This document shows positions 41,435 through 51,450 of a stretch of 64,000 nt of DNA, piece after piece (positions within the stretch are counted from its first letter, which is position 1; each line of letters opens with the position of its first letter). A model generated the notes under the pieces. It was not told where the DNA came from. It saw nothing but the letters and a program-made list of their open reading frames with translations, and did not search any database. Origin of the DNA: Balanoglossus misakiensis (Eukaryota > Hemichordata); the NCBI GenBank assembly GCA_040954595.2, contig CM082577.2:12710001-12774000 (forward strand). Direction: 5' to 3'. The position numbers and the translations under genes are program-made.

Positions 41435-44400
41435 GTATGTATTTTTTGTCCATCTCAATCACGGTTAGAGAACAACCATTTAATTTCTTCCCTTTATCAA
41501 GTTTTCTTGCAGGCTGGTAAAAATTTATTGCTCTTCGAAATATCCAAACATCTTTAATCACACGTTGATTTATAAAAAATTCGTATATATTCATAATAGG
41601 CAATTTGAGTACATGCATATGTTGATTCCTTCTCAAGGTGAAATGTTCGGCCTTGGTGAAAAGGGACAGTCCGTTGGAAATCCTGAGACAACGCTCGTGC
41701 CATTACATACAACACAACCATCGGATCCAGGTAATTGATAACATAATCTCCTTTTCTAATTTAACATACCAAAAGTATTACCATGGTCAAGATGACCAAA
41801 GTGTTTCAATAAATGTGCAGTACATAATTTTACAATATTCTGTTGGATTTTCAATTATTCGCGAGTTATAATATATATTTAAAAACGTTAACACTGTGTG
41901 CGAATATGTGTATAAACGGTATACATGTAGTTGCTGTTAGTTGGCATCGATGACAGATACGTGTGCGTATATAAATGGATTGGCTTCCATCTGCCCTTGG
42001 TCTTTTTGCTTCTTCTCAGTAGGCCAGTTTTAGCCACTGTTCGTTATCACACGATACTTGGCATGTTAGTAACACCAATGGCTGCAATTTTGTAACAACA
42101 GCTATATAAACTACCCATCTCACGTTGCCTTTGCTAACATTAATTATTAAACCCTAAAATAGACACTAGCACAAAATGACGTGGTCAAATCTCCTTCTCT
42201 TTGAAGCACTGATCAGTGCGACTCCAACCCTCCGCGTCCATCCTGATTATATCCCGGATGTTGTGCAAGGTCGGCAGATTGACTTCCATTTGAACGTTGA
42301 ACTGCCGATTGTTTACGCCAGCCGAACAGTAGAGGACACTGCAGCGAATTTGTTTTCGATCAACGCTTTCCTGGCTGTGTCTGACGTCAGCGGGGCTGGG
42401 GGTGACTTGGTTTCGTCGACAGCTTCCCAAGAGACTGCTCCCACGAATAGCTCTCTGGGTAATACAACAATGGCAACTGGGACTTCCAGTGGTGCAGACA
42501 AAACAACCGGCGTGCGTGTCAATACAACAGAAACGTCAGCGCTCGTAACACTGGGAGATGAGGGGGCAAAGCAGACCCACAGGACAACAGCTGTTGTACC
42601 TGAACGTGACGTCACACTTTCAAATCATATGGCTGTGCTGGTAGATGTTCAGGCCAACTTAGATCCTATACCGTGCAACCACTACAACTTGATTTGTGTT
42701 GAGATTTATCCAGTTGACACAGAAGTTTGGCAGTGGACAGGCGACGTGAAGAGAACTGCCTGTGTAAAGATAGGAGATTGTCTCTGTGAGTATAAAAGTT
42801 CAATAATGATGATTAGGTCGTGACGTTCCCACAGCCCCTATCAAACATTTTATTGATGTCATGACATTTGTGACGTTTTTGTACCGTATCAACACTTGCG
42901 TGACTCTATTTTACAGGTTAAGAAACACGTAAGCTATCAGTCGGAACATTTAATACTCATTACATGCAATGTACCGGCGAGAGAATCATGGATAACCCAT
43001 TACCAGAAAGTTTTCAATGCACGATGCCATGTTCATACATAATGGTTTTTCATCTTTTCTTCACAGACCCCATTGATCCAATTGATATGCAAGTGTTTGC
43101 AGACATGAACGTAACCATGGGAACATCACAGTTGTTATGTATTGGCGTTGAATTGTACCTCGGAAATGATACGGGAAACTACACAAGTATGGAGGATATC
43201 TTATTCGACGTTCAGCTCTACTTCTCCGCCAATGCAACAGGGCATCCACACTCGAAGAAAGTTTTAGCTGATCATATCTCGCCAACAATGGCCGTCATTC
43301 TTCCAAATTCCAACGTGAACATGGACAACCTGATGGCAACCTACGACCTCCGTGATATCGGCTGTGCAACGTACCCGTATGTATGCGCCGACATTTCTCC
43401 TATGAAGGACGCCCCCTTTTTGTGGCTCTACGATGACTGGTGTATCACAAACTGTGTTGAGGTGACGACTTGTACACGTGAGTTAGAATTAAAATCATGG
43501 TTTCTAACCGTAATCAGAGCTTCAGAGATGCAACTATTTCCGGGTAATTTTTTCTCGTGCGTTTCCTTGTAGATATACAACTCGACACATGTAGCATTCT
43601 GCAGTGCATTTGTAGCAGATGCACATGTTTAAATTGATTGTCTATGGAACATGAAGCTGGCAGATATACGTTTACTGGATCATCAGATAAACGTTTAGCT
43701 TTCTTATTCCCTTCAGATCAAATCGACGAACTATCTCTCGATGTGAGTGTTAGTTCCAACAGCAATGTTGACCTCGTCATGGGTTCATCGAAACGCTTTT
43801 CCCTCGACGTTAGCATAGCGATTGGACCGGACACAGCACAGTTCTCCAGTGAAGTTAACCATGTACTCGGCATGAATTTGAACCTGAAGACTAACGTGGA
43901 AGACCCAGCTCTTGTGACTTCTCCACCGACCAACGTCACTTCCGGTACCTTGTCTATCTCACCGAACATATCAATATCCATGTATAACGTTACTTTCATG
44001 GAAACAGACTTGGTTGATATCGGATGTGACGACGTCAAGTTTATCTGCGTTGATTTATTCCCTGGTGGTAACTCCGGGTTTCCATGGAAATGGTCTAGAG
44101 GCGACGTTCTTTCCGGTTGTCTGGCAGTGAACGGAACCTGTATCGGTAGGCTTCAAGAGATTGTTGCACTTTTTGCACATTTTTGTCTTTGTTTAATGGA
44201 AATTTTGAATTTTGGAATATGGAAGCTTAGAGTGATCGCAGTTGTTCTCCTGGTGGAATTTCTCTGTGTTAACTCCTATATTCCTTTCATCTAGTTCAAG
44301 TGGCCCCGGACACTCAGAGCCCATTGCAAGTTAGCGGAACAATTGATGTTGTTATGGGAGTACCGAATGATTTCTATCTGTCAGTTACAATCACCACAGC

Positions 44401-44702
44401 ATCTGACAGTACAGGATTGCTGTCTGGTAAACTGATGGATCTGCTGAAAGTCGATGCGTTCTTGACCGGTTCGACCAACGGTGACACAGTTGAAGCAAAC
44501 TTGCCAGCGGATCCCATGACCTTTCGAACAAATGCGCTTATCAACTTCGCGATCACGCTAAGTTTTGACCTGTCCCAAAGAAAGTGCGAGAGTTTCTCTC
44601 ATATCTGCGTCGAAGTGTCACCGACAGCCCACTCTAACTGGTTTTGGCACACTCCAAACAACCACGTTGGTCCTGCCTGTGTACAGTTTGATTCCTGCTG
44701 GG
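41326..44702 (+). CDS. Single-pass membrane protein with four repeats of an unrecognised four-cysteine domain
   Basis: Exons: 41326-41434 (membrane segment), 41638-41730 (stalk), 42207-42785, 43067-43477, 43717-44145 and 44295-44702 (domains D1-D4). Every junction is GT-AG and phase 1, so all exons are symmetric and interchangeable. A basic KRRRK precedes a hydrophobic helix (VIIGVLLTTGLILAGGGAAG), the topology of a type II signal anchor with the repeats outside the cell. Each domain ends in C-x5/6-C-V-x-hydrophobic-x-P-x...W-x-W-x...C-V-x4-C and begins with strands like VVMG-x3-F-x-L-x-V. Numerous N-x-S/T sequons support an extracellular location. I do not recognise the domain. The upstream frame is open to an ATG at 41149, so exon 1 may begin there rather than at an acceptor. 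The gene may continue into the PAN exon and pentraxin exons downstream. Confidence 0.7.
41638..41730 (+). CDS. Stalk exon
   Basis: 93 bp, acceptor TTCTCAAG, donor GTAATT, phase 1-1: GEMFGLGEKGQSVGNPETTL then VPLHTTQPSDPG, a Pro/Thr-rich linker. Confidence 0.55.
42207..42785 (+). CDS. Four-cysteine domain D1 with mucin-like insert
   Basis: 579 bp, phase 1-1. Contains a Ser/Thr-rich insert with NSS, NTT and NTT sequons absent from the other repeats; ends PCNHYNLICVEIYPVDTEVW, then QWTGD...ACVKIGDC. Confidence 0.75.
43067..43477 (+). CDS. Four-cysteine domain D2
   Basis: 411 bp between CTTCACAG and GTGAGT. Ends DIGCATYPYVCADISPMKDA, then FLWLYDD...NCVEVTTC. N-glycosylation sequons NVT, NDT, NYT and NAT. 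Confidence 0.75.
43717..44145 (+). CDS. Four-cysteine domain D3
   Basis: 429 bp between CCCTTCAG and GTAGGC. LVMGSSKRFSLDVSIAIG near the start; ends DIGCDDVKFICVDLFPGGNS, then FPWKWSRGD...GCLAVNGTC. Confidence 0.75.
44295..44702 (+). CDS. Four-cysteine domain D4
   Basis: 408 bp between TTCATCTAG and GTAAGT. VVMGVPNDFYLSVTITTA near the start; ends KCESFSHICVEVSPTAHSNW, then FWHTPNN...ACVQFDSC. Confidence 0.75.
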
Positions 44703-45285
44703 GTAAGTAGAGAAGGTATTTCAATGACCTGACATATCGATAATCACATGTCTGTCATACAATAATATTGTGTAAACACGATTGGAAATATTTTGAGATA
44801 ATATGAATTCAAACGGTCTGTCAAAACATGTTGCAAAATATGCTGTACCAGGCTGTAATATTTCCCTACAGGTTAAGATAAATAGCAAAGTTTAAACCAC
44901 TATACTATATGCAGTTAAGTATATTTCATAAATTTTCACGTTACGAGTTGCGTTAACCGACTTGTATCACGAATTTGCCGAGTTTTGCCTCAGTCAAACT
45001 TGGAGCCGTGGCTGCAGTCTGGGTGGGTGACGTCACTTCCGCCTGTAATGGGCTTTGAATGCTCGAATAGCATCTATGAAACTTAGCTACATAAATCCCC
45101 TCGCGGGGTATCAGAGAGAGAGAGAGAGAGAGACCGAGAGAGGCTATCTGTCATCGTGGAGGGCCTGGGTGCGATTCCCACCGCCCACAATGCAGTTTTT
45201 TATCTAGTGAAAACTAATTTTGTACAGTTTAACCAAAAACAGTCAAAACAATAAAGATTTAACTACTGTTACAGTAGATACAACA
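44703..45285. other. Intron or intergenic; (GA)n tract at about 45111-45133
   Basis: No coding exon was seen. GGGTGCGATTCCCACC at about 45168 resembles a tRNA B box and may mark a tRNA-derived SINE remnant, but no matching A box is present. Confidence 0.4.
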
Positions 45286-45790
45286 TACTCTAGGAGATAG
45301 GTACCTTTAATCACTGACAGAATTTTTGGTAAGGAAGGTTTGAGAAGTCCATTCTATGTAAGAAATCACACTGATTCCAAAAAAGCAGTCTTATTGACCC
45401 AACTCAAGACAAAATTGCCCTTTTGGAAACTTTTTGCCCCAAAAGAGTCATTTTTAGAAAACATTAAAAACAAACTGTTTCTTCACATTCAGGGATCTGA
45501 TGACGTAAGATATGCTCATTCGATGTAAAATTTGGTGGAAATTCCAAACAATTGACCCCACACAATTGCCTTTTTTGGCACCCATAAGGTCATTTTAGAC
45601 AAAATTCAAAACAAACTGTTTTCTTCATATTTGGTGATCTGATGATATATATTGAAAGTCAATTCTATGTTTAAAATGGTGACTATTAAAATTGAAGTAG
45701 TCTTATTGACCCCACTTAATACAAAAATGCCATTTTGGCCACTGTGGGTCAAAAATGGTTCAGAACCACCTAGTCATGTTAGTGGTGTGT
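45286..45790. repeat. Left arm of a 1.4-kb inverted repeat
   Basis: CTCTAGGAGATAGGTACCTTTAA, then AATTTTTGGTAAGGAAGGTTTG and CATTCTATGTAA, are complementary to the sequence ending at 46712. The arm consists of diverged copies of a unit with CAGTCTTATTGACCC. Confidence 0.8.
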
Positions 45791-45875
45791 TTCTGAACAA
45801 GGCAAATGTTAGTTTTACCCAGCCTGAACATTAAATGAATCAAGCATCAATTACATATTTTTTGTTGGCTGACAG

Positions 45876-46055
45876 CTTGTAACAAGGAGGTTGGTTACGA
45901 CAGAGGCGGAAGTGACATCAACAACGGTCTGCAAAATAGGAAAGATAACGCTGACGCGTGTTGTGAAGACTGCAAGAGTAACATGCTTTGTCGCGCCTGG
46001 ACTTTCAACAAAGCTAACGGCGCTTGTTGGTTGAAGAATCGAATTCCCAATAAAA
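45876..46055 (+). CDS. PAN/apple-domain exon, 3' end disrupted
   Basis: After acceptor GGCTGACAG, phase 1: ACNKEVGYDRGGSDINNGLQ, then DACCEDCKSNMLCRAWTFNK and GACWLKNRIPNK. The cysteine spacing and the C-R-A-W-T-F and C-W-L-K blocks are typical of PAN/apple modules, which bind proteins or sugars in extracellular mosaics. The exon loses similarity immediately after NRIPNK where satellite-like repeats begin, the frame runs on into the repeat to a TAG near 46142, and no donor is visible. The last strands of the module are therefore missing or lie beyond. It sits between the two arms of the inverted repeat. Confidence 0.75.
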
Positions 46056-46059
46056 TACG

Positions 46060-46712
46060 AGTGTCAATTTGGCAATTTTTTCTTGGGTGGGGTCAGTCAG
46101 ACTGCTTTTTTTTCGTAATATCAACCAAATTTTACATAGAATAGGCATATCATATGTCATCAGATCTTCGAATGTGACGAAAACAGTGTGTTTTTAGTGT
46201 TTTCTAAAAATGACCTTTTTTGGGTTAAAAAGTGCCAAAATGGCAATTTTTTCTTGGGTGGGGTCAGTCAGACTGCTTTTTTTTCGTAATATCAACCAAA
46301 TTTTACATAGAATAGGCATATCATATGTCATCAGATCTTCGAATGTGACGAAAACAGTGTGTTTTTAGTGTTTTCTAAAAATGACCTTTTTTGGGTTAAA
46401 AAGTGCCAAAATGGCAATTTTGTCTTGGGTGGAGTCAGTCAGACTGCTTTTTTTTCGTAATATCAACCAAATTTTACATAGAATAGGCATATCATATGTC
46501 ATCAGATCTTCGAATGTGACGAAAACAGTGTGTTTTTAGTGTTTTCTAAAAATGACCTTTTTTGGGTTAAAAAGTGCCAAAATGGCAATTTTGTCTTGGG
46601 TGGGGTCAATAAGACTGACTTTTTTGGAATCAGCACCATTTTTTACATAGAATGGACTTCACAAACCTTCCTTACCAATTTTTTTATTTAAAGGCACCTA
46701 TCTCCTAGGGTA
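46060..46712. repeat. Right arm of the inverted repeat, with 168-bp tandem units
   Basis: Three nearly identical units of about 168 bp, each with GGTCAGTCAGACTGC and CATCAGATCTTCGAATGTGA, plus a partial fourth, then CCTTCCTTACCAA and GGCACCTATCTCCTAGGG, which are complementary to the left arm's start at 45287. Confidence 0.85.
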
Positions 46713-47313
46713 ATAACTTGTCATCATAGTCACTAATTGGTAAGGGTACTTGGAAGTATGACGTAATGATGACGTAATTGATTATTATATCAATTTTTTG
46801 CAATAATTAGATACTTTACTCAATCAGCTTTCTGTTGATACCAAACACATCACAGTTTTCATCAGTTTTCATCAGTACAATTGCACAGAGACATGTTTTG
46901 CAAAACCTCACATTTATAGGTGAACAGAACACCATTTTCGTAAGGGTATTTTGACTTATGACGTCACTGTGATGTCATGATTTGTCATATCACTTTTATT
47001 TTGTAATTAATGGAAAGCTTGTTTATTAAGCTTTCTTTTGATACCAAATACATCCCTGTTGTTCGAGGTATACGTTCAGAGAGACAGCATTTTACAAGAC
47101 TAATTTACCCCCCTACGTCAATTTATACGCACTTTTAGGCTTTCCTACATACGTTACCCAATATAATTTAGAAGCCAATAACCCGAAAACGCCCCGGTGC
47201 CCAGATGGCAAACAAAGTGAATTTTACTCAGTATATGATAGGCTTTCAGAAAAACATTGTCTCGAAAATTCCCCCGGGGGGGGGGGGGAGGTAAACCCCT
47301 ACTGGCTCATGGT
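46713..47313. repeat. Diverged duplicated block
   Basis: Two related segments (around 46740 and 46930) share GTAAGGGTA, TATGACGT, CTTTCTGTTGATACCAAACA/CTTTCTTTTGATACCAAATA and an ACAG motif. A poly-G run lies at about 47273-47289. Non-coding. Confidence 0.55.
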
Positions 47314-47538
47314 CTAATAGCATTTGCAGAGGGGAGTACATGGTAAATCATTCTTTGAGCAACTGCAACGTCCCCTACAACCTGCTTTGCAGCCACATTT
47401 GATAAGCTTTAGTACTGCCTTTGGTGCGGGGAGAGCAAGACATTTTACTGGATAAAACACGCCATTCTCCGATTTCCATCCATTCTTTTCGATTGGTGGA
47501 AGTTCAGGACAATTTGTTGCGTATGATTTATCCCTCAT
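47314..47538 (-). pseudogene. Cysteine-rich C-terminal fragment, probably mobile-element derived
   Basis: A 74-codon minus-strand frame ends LPAPKAVLKLIKCGCKAGCR, then GRCSCSKNDLPCTPLCKCY. The arrangement (A-P-x-A-x-L-x-L-I-x-C-x-C-K...C-x-C-x-K-x-x-L-x-C-x-x-x-C-x-C) matches a short Tesmin-like CXC tail that recurs in many repeat-encoded animal proteins. No upstream body of the protein is visible, so it is a fragment. The function of the module (DNA or metal binding) is inferred only. Confidence 0.55.
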
Positions 47539-47599
47539 TGTGATGAAGGGGTGGCACCCTTTTCACAGATCAAGCAAATCTCGTTTTTATCTGACATAT

Positions 47600-48435
47600 T
47601 AATTCTGTAGTTTATTGCAAAATGTCCTAATAGCTATCGATCTGGAACGTAAAACGCGGCTTACGGTGCTAAGAAAATAGCCAATATGTATTTAGTAATA
47701 AAACTGAGATGTAGTTCACAGACTTGTTTTATTTTCAGTAGTATTGAGCTACAAAATGAGCCAAATTTGATATTGTTAATGTTTACCAAAACAAGTTTTA
47801 GAAGTAAGACATAGTTAAAGGGCTTTTTACAGCACTATTACGCTATTGGCATGAAAATTTGGAAAATACTACTTTAAAATAGACAATACTTCAACTGATA
47901 TGTACTTCACAGGCTTTATTAACGACAGTATTTAACTTTGAAATGAGTTCAACTGAATATCGTTTTAATACCCCAAAAAACAAGTGTTGAACTAAAACGT
48001 ACTTCAGAGTTTTTGCACAGACTGATATCGGTGAGAATTTTAGTACAATGGTAAATATGTCAGACATTGATTGTGCTACGAAAGAATAAACAAGTCTTAA
48101 CGAAAAAGTTCACATCTACACAGACTTTCACTAATTGCCCCGGGAAAGAGAAAAAAAAGTAACTCTAATATATTATACTATTTGGTATAGCCTAGTATCC
48201 TATACTTTTGTAAACCATAGAAAACATGAGTGTGGTGATGAGTTGGGTGGCGGTCCAAGGTGAGGGGAGGTATATTATGCCAAACCAAAGAGATATTTGT
48301 GGTTGATTTGCTAGTGTCATAATTCAACTAAGTACATTTATAAAACTAAGATAGCGCTGTAGTATATGTGACAACTGATACAAATGTAGGTAACTGATAT
48401 GTTTACCCCATAAACCGTCTAATATTTGAGATTCC
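47600..48435. other. No feature recognised
   Basis: AT-rich spacer without supported genes. Confidence 0.4.
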
Positions 48436-48439
48436 CAAA

Positions 48440-49090
48440 ATGTGGAGAGGCCCTAAACTTTGACCTCCCTCATTTTTGAGCAGTTAGGTCCCCATAGAAG
48501 TTAAAAAAAAGAAATAGGAAGAAATCCTTTACAAATACACATGTCACACTATGAAGGTTAGATCAGCGAACAAATATCTCCAGGGCTGCTAAAACTAAAG
48601 TGACCCCCCCCCCCCTGCAAGAAAATGTGATGGAGGGGTCCAACAAATTGATTTCTAACATTTTGGGGATGTTTATTCATCATTGAAACCAAAACAGCAA
48701 ACAAAACAAATAACTATTAGCAAAAACTCCTACGAGAATACACGGTATAGGTGAACAAAGACCGTTAAGATTGTCGGAATGGAAGTGCCCCCCCCGACAA
48801 ATGTAATAGAGGGGCCCTAAAATTTGCATGTGATCTTTTGTGACCAGGTGGAACCCTATTTAAGTCAAAACAGCAAAAAAAAATTCTTTAGCAGAAAATT
48901 CTACGAAAATGGAGTAGATAGGTGAATAAATATCTTCGGGGGGCCAAAACAGGAGTGACCCCCCCCCCCTCCGAAAAAATATGATGGAGGGGCCCTAAAA
49001 ATTGCACCCCATCATTTTCGGGTAGTTGGGTCCCCATTGAAGCCAAAACAGCAAAAAAATCAATTTTAGCACAAAAATCCTACGGGAGCT
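48440..49090 (+). repeat. Diverged tandem repeat of about 200 bp
   Basis: Three to four copies, each with a run of C, GATGGAGGGG, an ATTTT-GGG and GTCCCCAT-GAA motif, AAACAGCAAA and TCCTACG. Directly upstream of pentraxin exon E6. Confidence 0.7.
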
Positions 49091-49169
49091 GTTTTTCTTG
49101 ACATACCATACCGCAATATATAATGACTTCGGATTTTATAACAAAGTTTTCTGTCATTCCTCGTTTCAG

Positions 49170-49763
49170 CTGAGACCACTCTTGAATTGCTTTCGACTCA
49201 CACAGATGTTGCTGTTCAAATCAATGTCCCTGATTTGACAGCTGTGACTGCGTGTCTCTGGGTCAAAGCTGATTCACCAAACGAAAAGGCAACGTTGGTT
49301 TCTTACTGTGTCAGCCAGTCCAGCTGTAACGAGTTCCTCTTGTATGGTACAACCCATATGGACATTACTGTCAAACAGAAGAGCGTTAAGACAGAATTGG
49401 GTGTAGATGATGGTGCCTGGCATCATATGTGTGTAACATGGTCCTCAAGTGGTGGAAACTGGGCATGTTACCATAATGGTGACTTCTATCAGAGTGGAGA
49501 TGGTTTAGCGTCTGGTGAGACTATAAGAACTGGTGGGACATTGGTGTTAGGTCAAGAACAGGATGACCGGAGGGGTGGATATGATGAGTCACAGGCATTT
49601 GTTGGCAGCATCACTCAATTCAACATGTGGTCCAGAGTTTTAACAGATTGTCAGGTTGCGATGGTTGCACAAGACTGCTCAATTGGAGGAGATGTCTTTA
49701 CTTGGAATACTGCTTCTCTCTACATGTCAGCTAATGCAGAGCTGGGAAAGAGCAATATTTGCT
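49170..49763 (+). CDS. Pentraxin exon E6
   Basis: 594 bp between TCGTTTCAG and GTAAGT, phase 1-1. Subfamily two: DLTAVTACLWVKADSPNEKA, FLLYGTTHMDITVKQKSVKT, signature HHMCVTWSS, GGYDESQAFVGS. It has an extra Cys (TDCQVAMV) and NWACYHNGD. Together with E7 and E8 it forms a second pentraxin array, possibly the distal part of the membrane-protein gene at 41.3 kb or a separate gene whose first exon was not found. Confidence 0.85.
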
Positions 49764-49924
49764 GTAAGTTATGTTTTTAAATAAGATGCAATTATTTGAT
49801 GCTCACCATTTGGAGGTTTTACACAACAATATACATGTCAAAGAAGATTTGATGTTTCAAAAATTAGCATTTTTACTACCAATTACACATTACAGATTAA
49901 CAGATAGCGTAGACACCATCTTCA

Positions 49925-49958
<34 letters not shown>

Positions 49959-50075
49959 CATACATACATACATACATACATACATACATACATACATACA
50001 TACATACATACATACATACATACATACATACATACATACATACATACATACATACATAGATACATACATACATAC
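49925..50075. repeat. (ACAT)n microsatellite in the E6-E7 intron
   Basis: About 37 tetramers with two variant units. Confidence 0.95.
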
Positions 50076-50187
50076 TTCAGCGTCCTTGCATTTAAAATGG
50101 CGCGCTTGTTTTAAAATAAAAATCTTTCAAAATATCTCAGCTATAATGGCATTTTGAAGTAAAGTTTTCTCTTTTTCCACTTTTCAG

Positions 50188-50784
50188 CTGAGGGAAAAAG
50201 TCTCGAATTGCATTCCACTAAAACTGATGTTGCTGTTCAAATCAATGTCCCTGATTTGACAGCTGTGACTACATGTCTCTGGGTCAAAGCCGATTCGCCA
50301 AACGAAAAGGCAACGTTGGTTTCTTACTGTGTCAGCCAATCCAGCTGTAACGAGTTCCTCTTGTATGGTACAACCCATATGGACATTACTGTCAAACAGA
50401 AGAGCGTTAAGACAGAATTGGGTGTAGATGATGGTGCCTGGCATCATATGTGTGTAACATGGTCCTCAAGTGGTGGAAACTGGGCATGTTACCATAATGG
50501 TGACTTGTATCTGAGTGGAGATGGTTTAGCGTCTGGTGAGACTATAAGAACTGGTGGGACATTGGTGTTAGGTCAAGATCAAGATGACCGGAGGGGTGGA
50601 TATGACGAATCACAGGCATTTGTTGGCAGCATCACTCAATTCAACATGTGGTCCAGAGTCTTAACAGATGGGCAAGTTGCGATGGTGGCACAAGACTGCT
50701 CAATTGGAGGAGATGTCTTTACTTGGAATACTGATTCTCTCTACATGTCAGCTAATGCAGAGCTGGGAAAAAGCAATGTTTGCT
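50188..50784 (+). CDS. Pentraxin exon E7
   Basis: 597 bp between TTTTCAG and GTAAGT, phase 1-1. Near-identical to E6 through the signature region (HHMCVTWSSSGGNWACYHNG), but its 3' half (GDLYLSGDG, GQDQDDRRGG, TDGQVAMVAQ) matches the E1-E5 type, which suggests gene conversion between the arrays. Confidence 0.87.
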
Positions 50785-50912
50785 GTAAGTTATGTTTTTA
50801 AATAAGTTGCAAAAATTTGAAGAACCCAATATAATGGAATAATACAATATAGAATATATTTGGTGTCATCACGAGGGGCATTGTTCATATCAATTGCACA
50901 TTTTAAAACTGA

Positions 50913-51025
50913 CATACATACATACGTACGTACATACATACATACATACATACATACATACATACATACATACATACATACATACATACATACATACATA
51001 CATACATACATACATACATACATAC
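50913..51025. repeat. (ACAT)n microsatellite left of the palindrome
   Basis: Long tetramer tract with three ACGT variants at its start. Confidence 0.95.
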
Positions 51026-51082
51026 GAAGTATGCGGTTCGACTGGTCCGATCCAAAGTGCTCAATACAAGAGTAGAGCGGAG

Positions 51083-51254
51083 TATAAAGGAGGGTAGTAG
51101 GAGAAACGGAAGGCGGTTAAATCTCTACAACGCTGTTTCGTGAGTCACTAGACTCACTCATCAGGAGATCAAATGATGAGTGAGTCTAGTGACTCACGAA
51201 ACAGCGTTGTAGAGATTTAACCGCCTCCCGTTTCTCCTACTACCCTCCTTTATA
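51083..51254. repeat. Near-perfect palindrome with 81-bp arms
   Basis: 51083-51163 and 51174-51254 are reverse complements with a single mismatch (CGGAAGG against CGGGAGG), separated by the 10-bp spacer GGAGATCAAA. It lies between two ACAT microsatellites. Each arm carries a hammerhead-type core. Confidence 0.95.
51121..51169 (-). ncRNA. Hammerhead ribozyme motif (type I, compact stem III)
   Basis: Read on the minus strand from 51169: stem I strand AUCUC; core CUGAUGA; stem II GUGAGUC, loop UAGU, GACUCAC (seven perfect pairs); core GAA; stem III ACA, loop GCGU, UGU; cleavage-site A completing a GUA triplet; stem I strand GAGAU, pairing perfectly with AUCUC. All conserved hammerhead positions are present. 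Hammerheads with very short stem III are known from Penelope-like elements and animal retrozymes, so this is probably the remnant of such an element. The 5' stem I strand comes from the palindrome's spacer, so only this strand has a full motif. Self-cleavage is predicted, not shown. Confidence 0.85.
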
Positions 51255-51337
51255 CATACATACATACATACATACATACATACATACATACATACATACA
51301 TACATACATACATACATACATACATACATACATACAT
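51253..51337. repeat. (ACAT)n microsatellite right of the palindrome
   Basis: About 21 tetramers starting at the palindrome's TATA end. Confidence 0.95.
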
Positions 51338-51450
51338 CTAAGCTCCATGACTTTCAAATTGCTTGTTTTAAAATAAAAAAAAATTCCAAATATCACAGCA
51401 ATATATATAATAGCATTTTGAACAAAGTTTTCTGTCTTTCCACATTTCAG

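Noticed and set aside
45150-45195. tRNA-like B box (GGTGCGATTCC)
   Set aside because: No A box or cloverleaf could be formed around it; the upstream part is a GA microsatellite. At most a SINE remnant.
51174-51215. Second functional hammerhead on the plus strand
   Set aside because: C3 of the core is A and there is no 5' strand to complete stem I, so it should not cleave.
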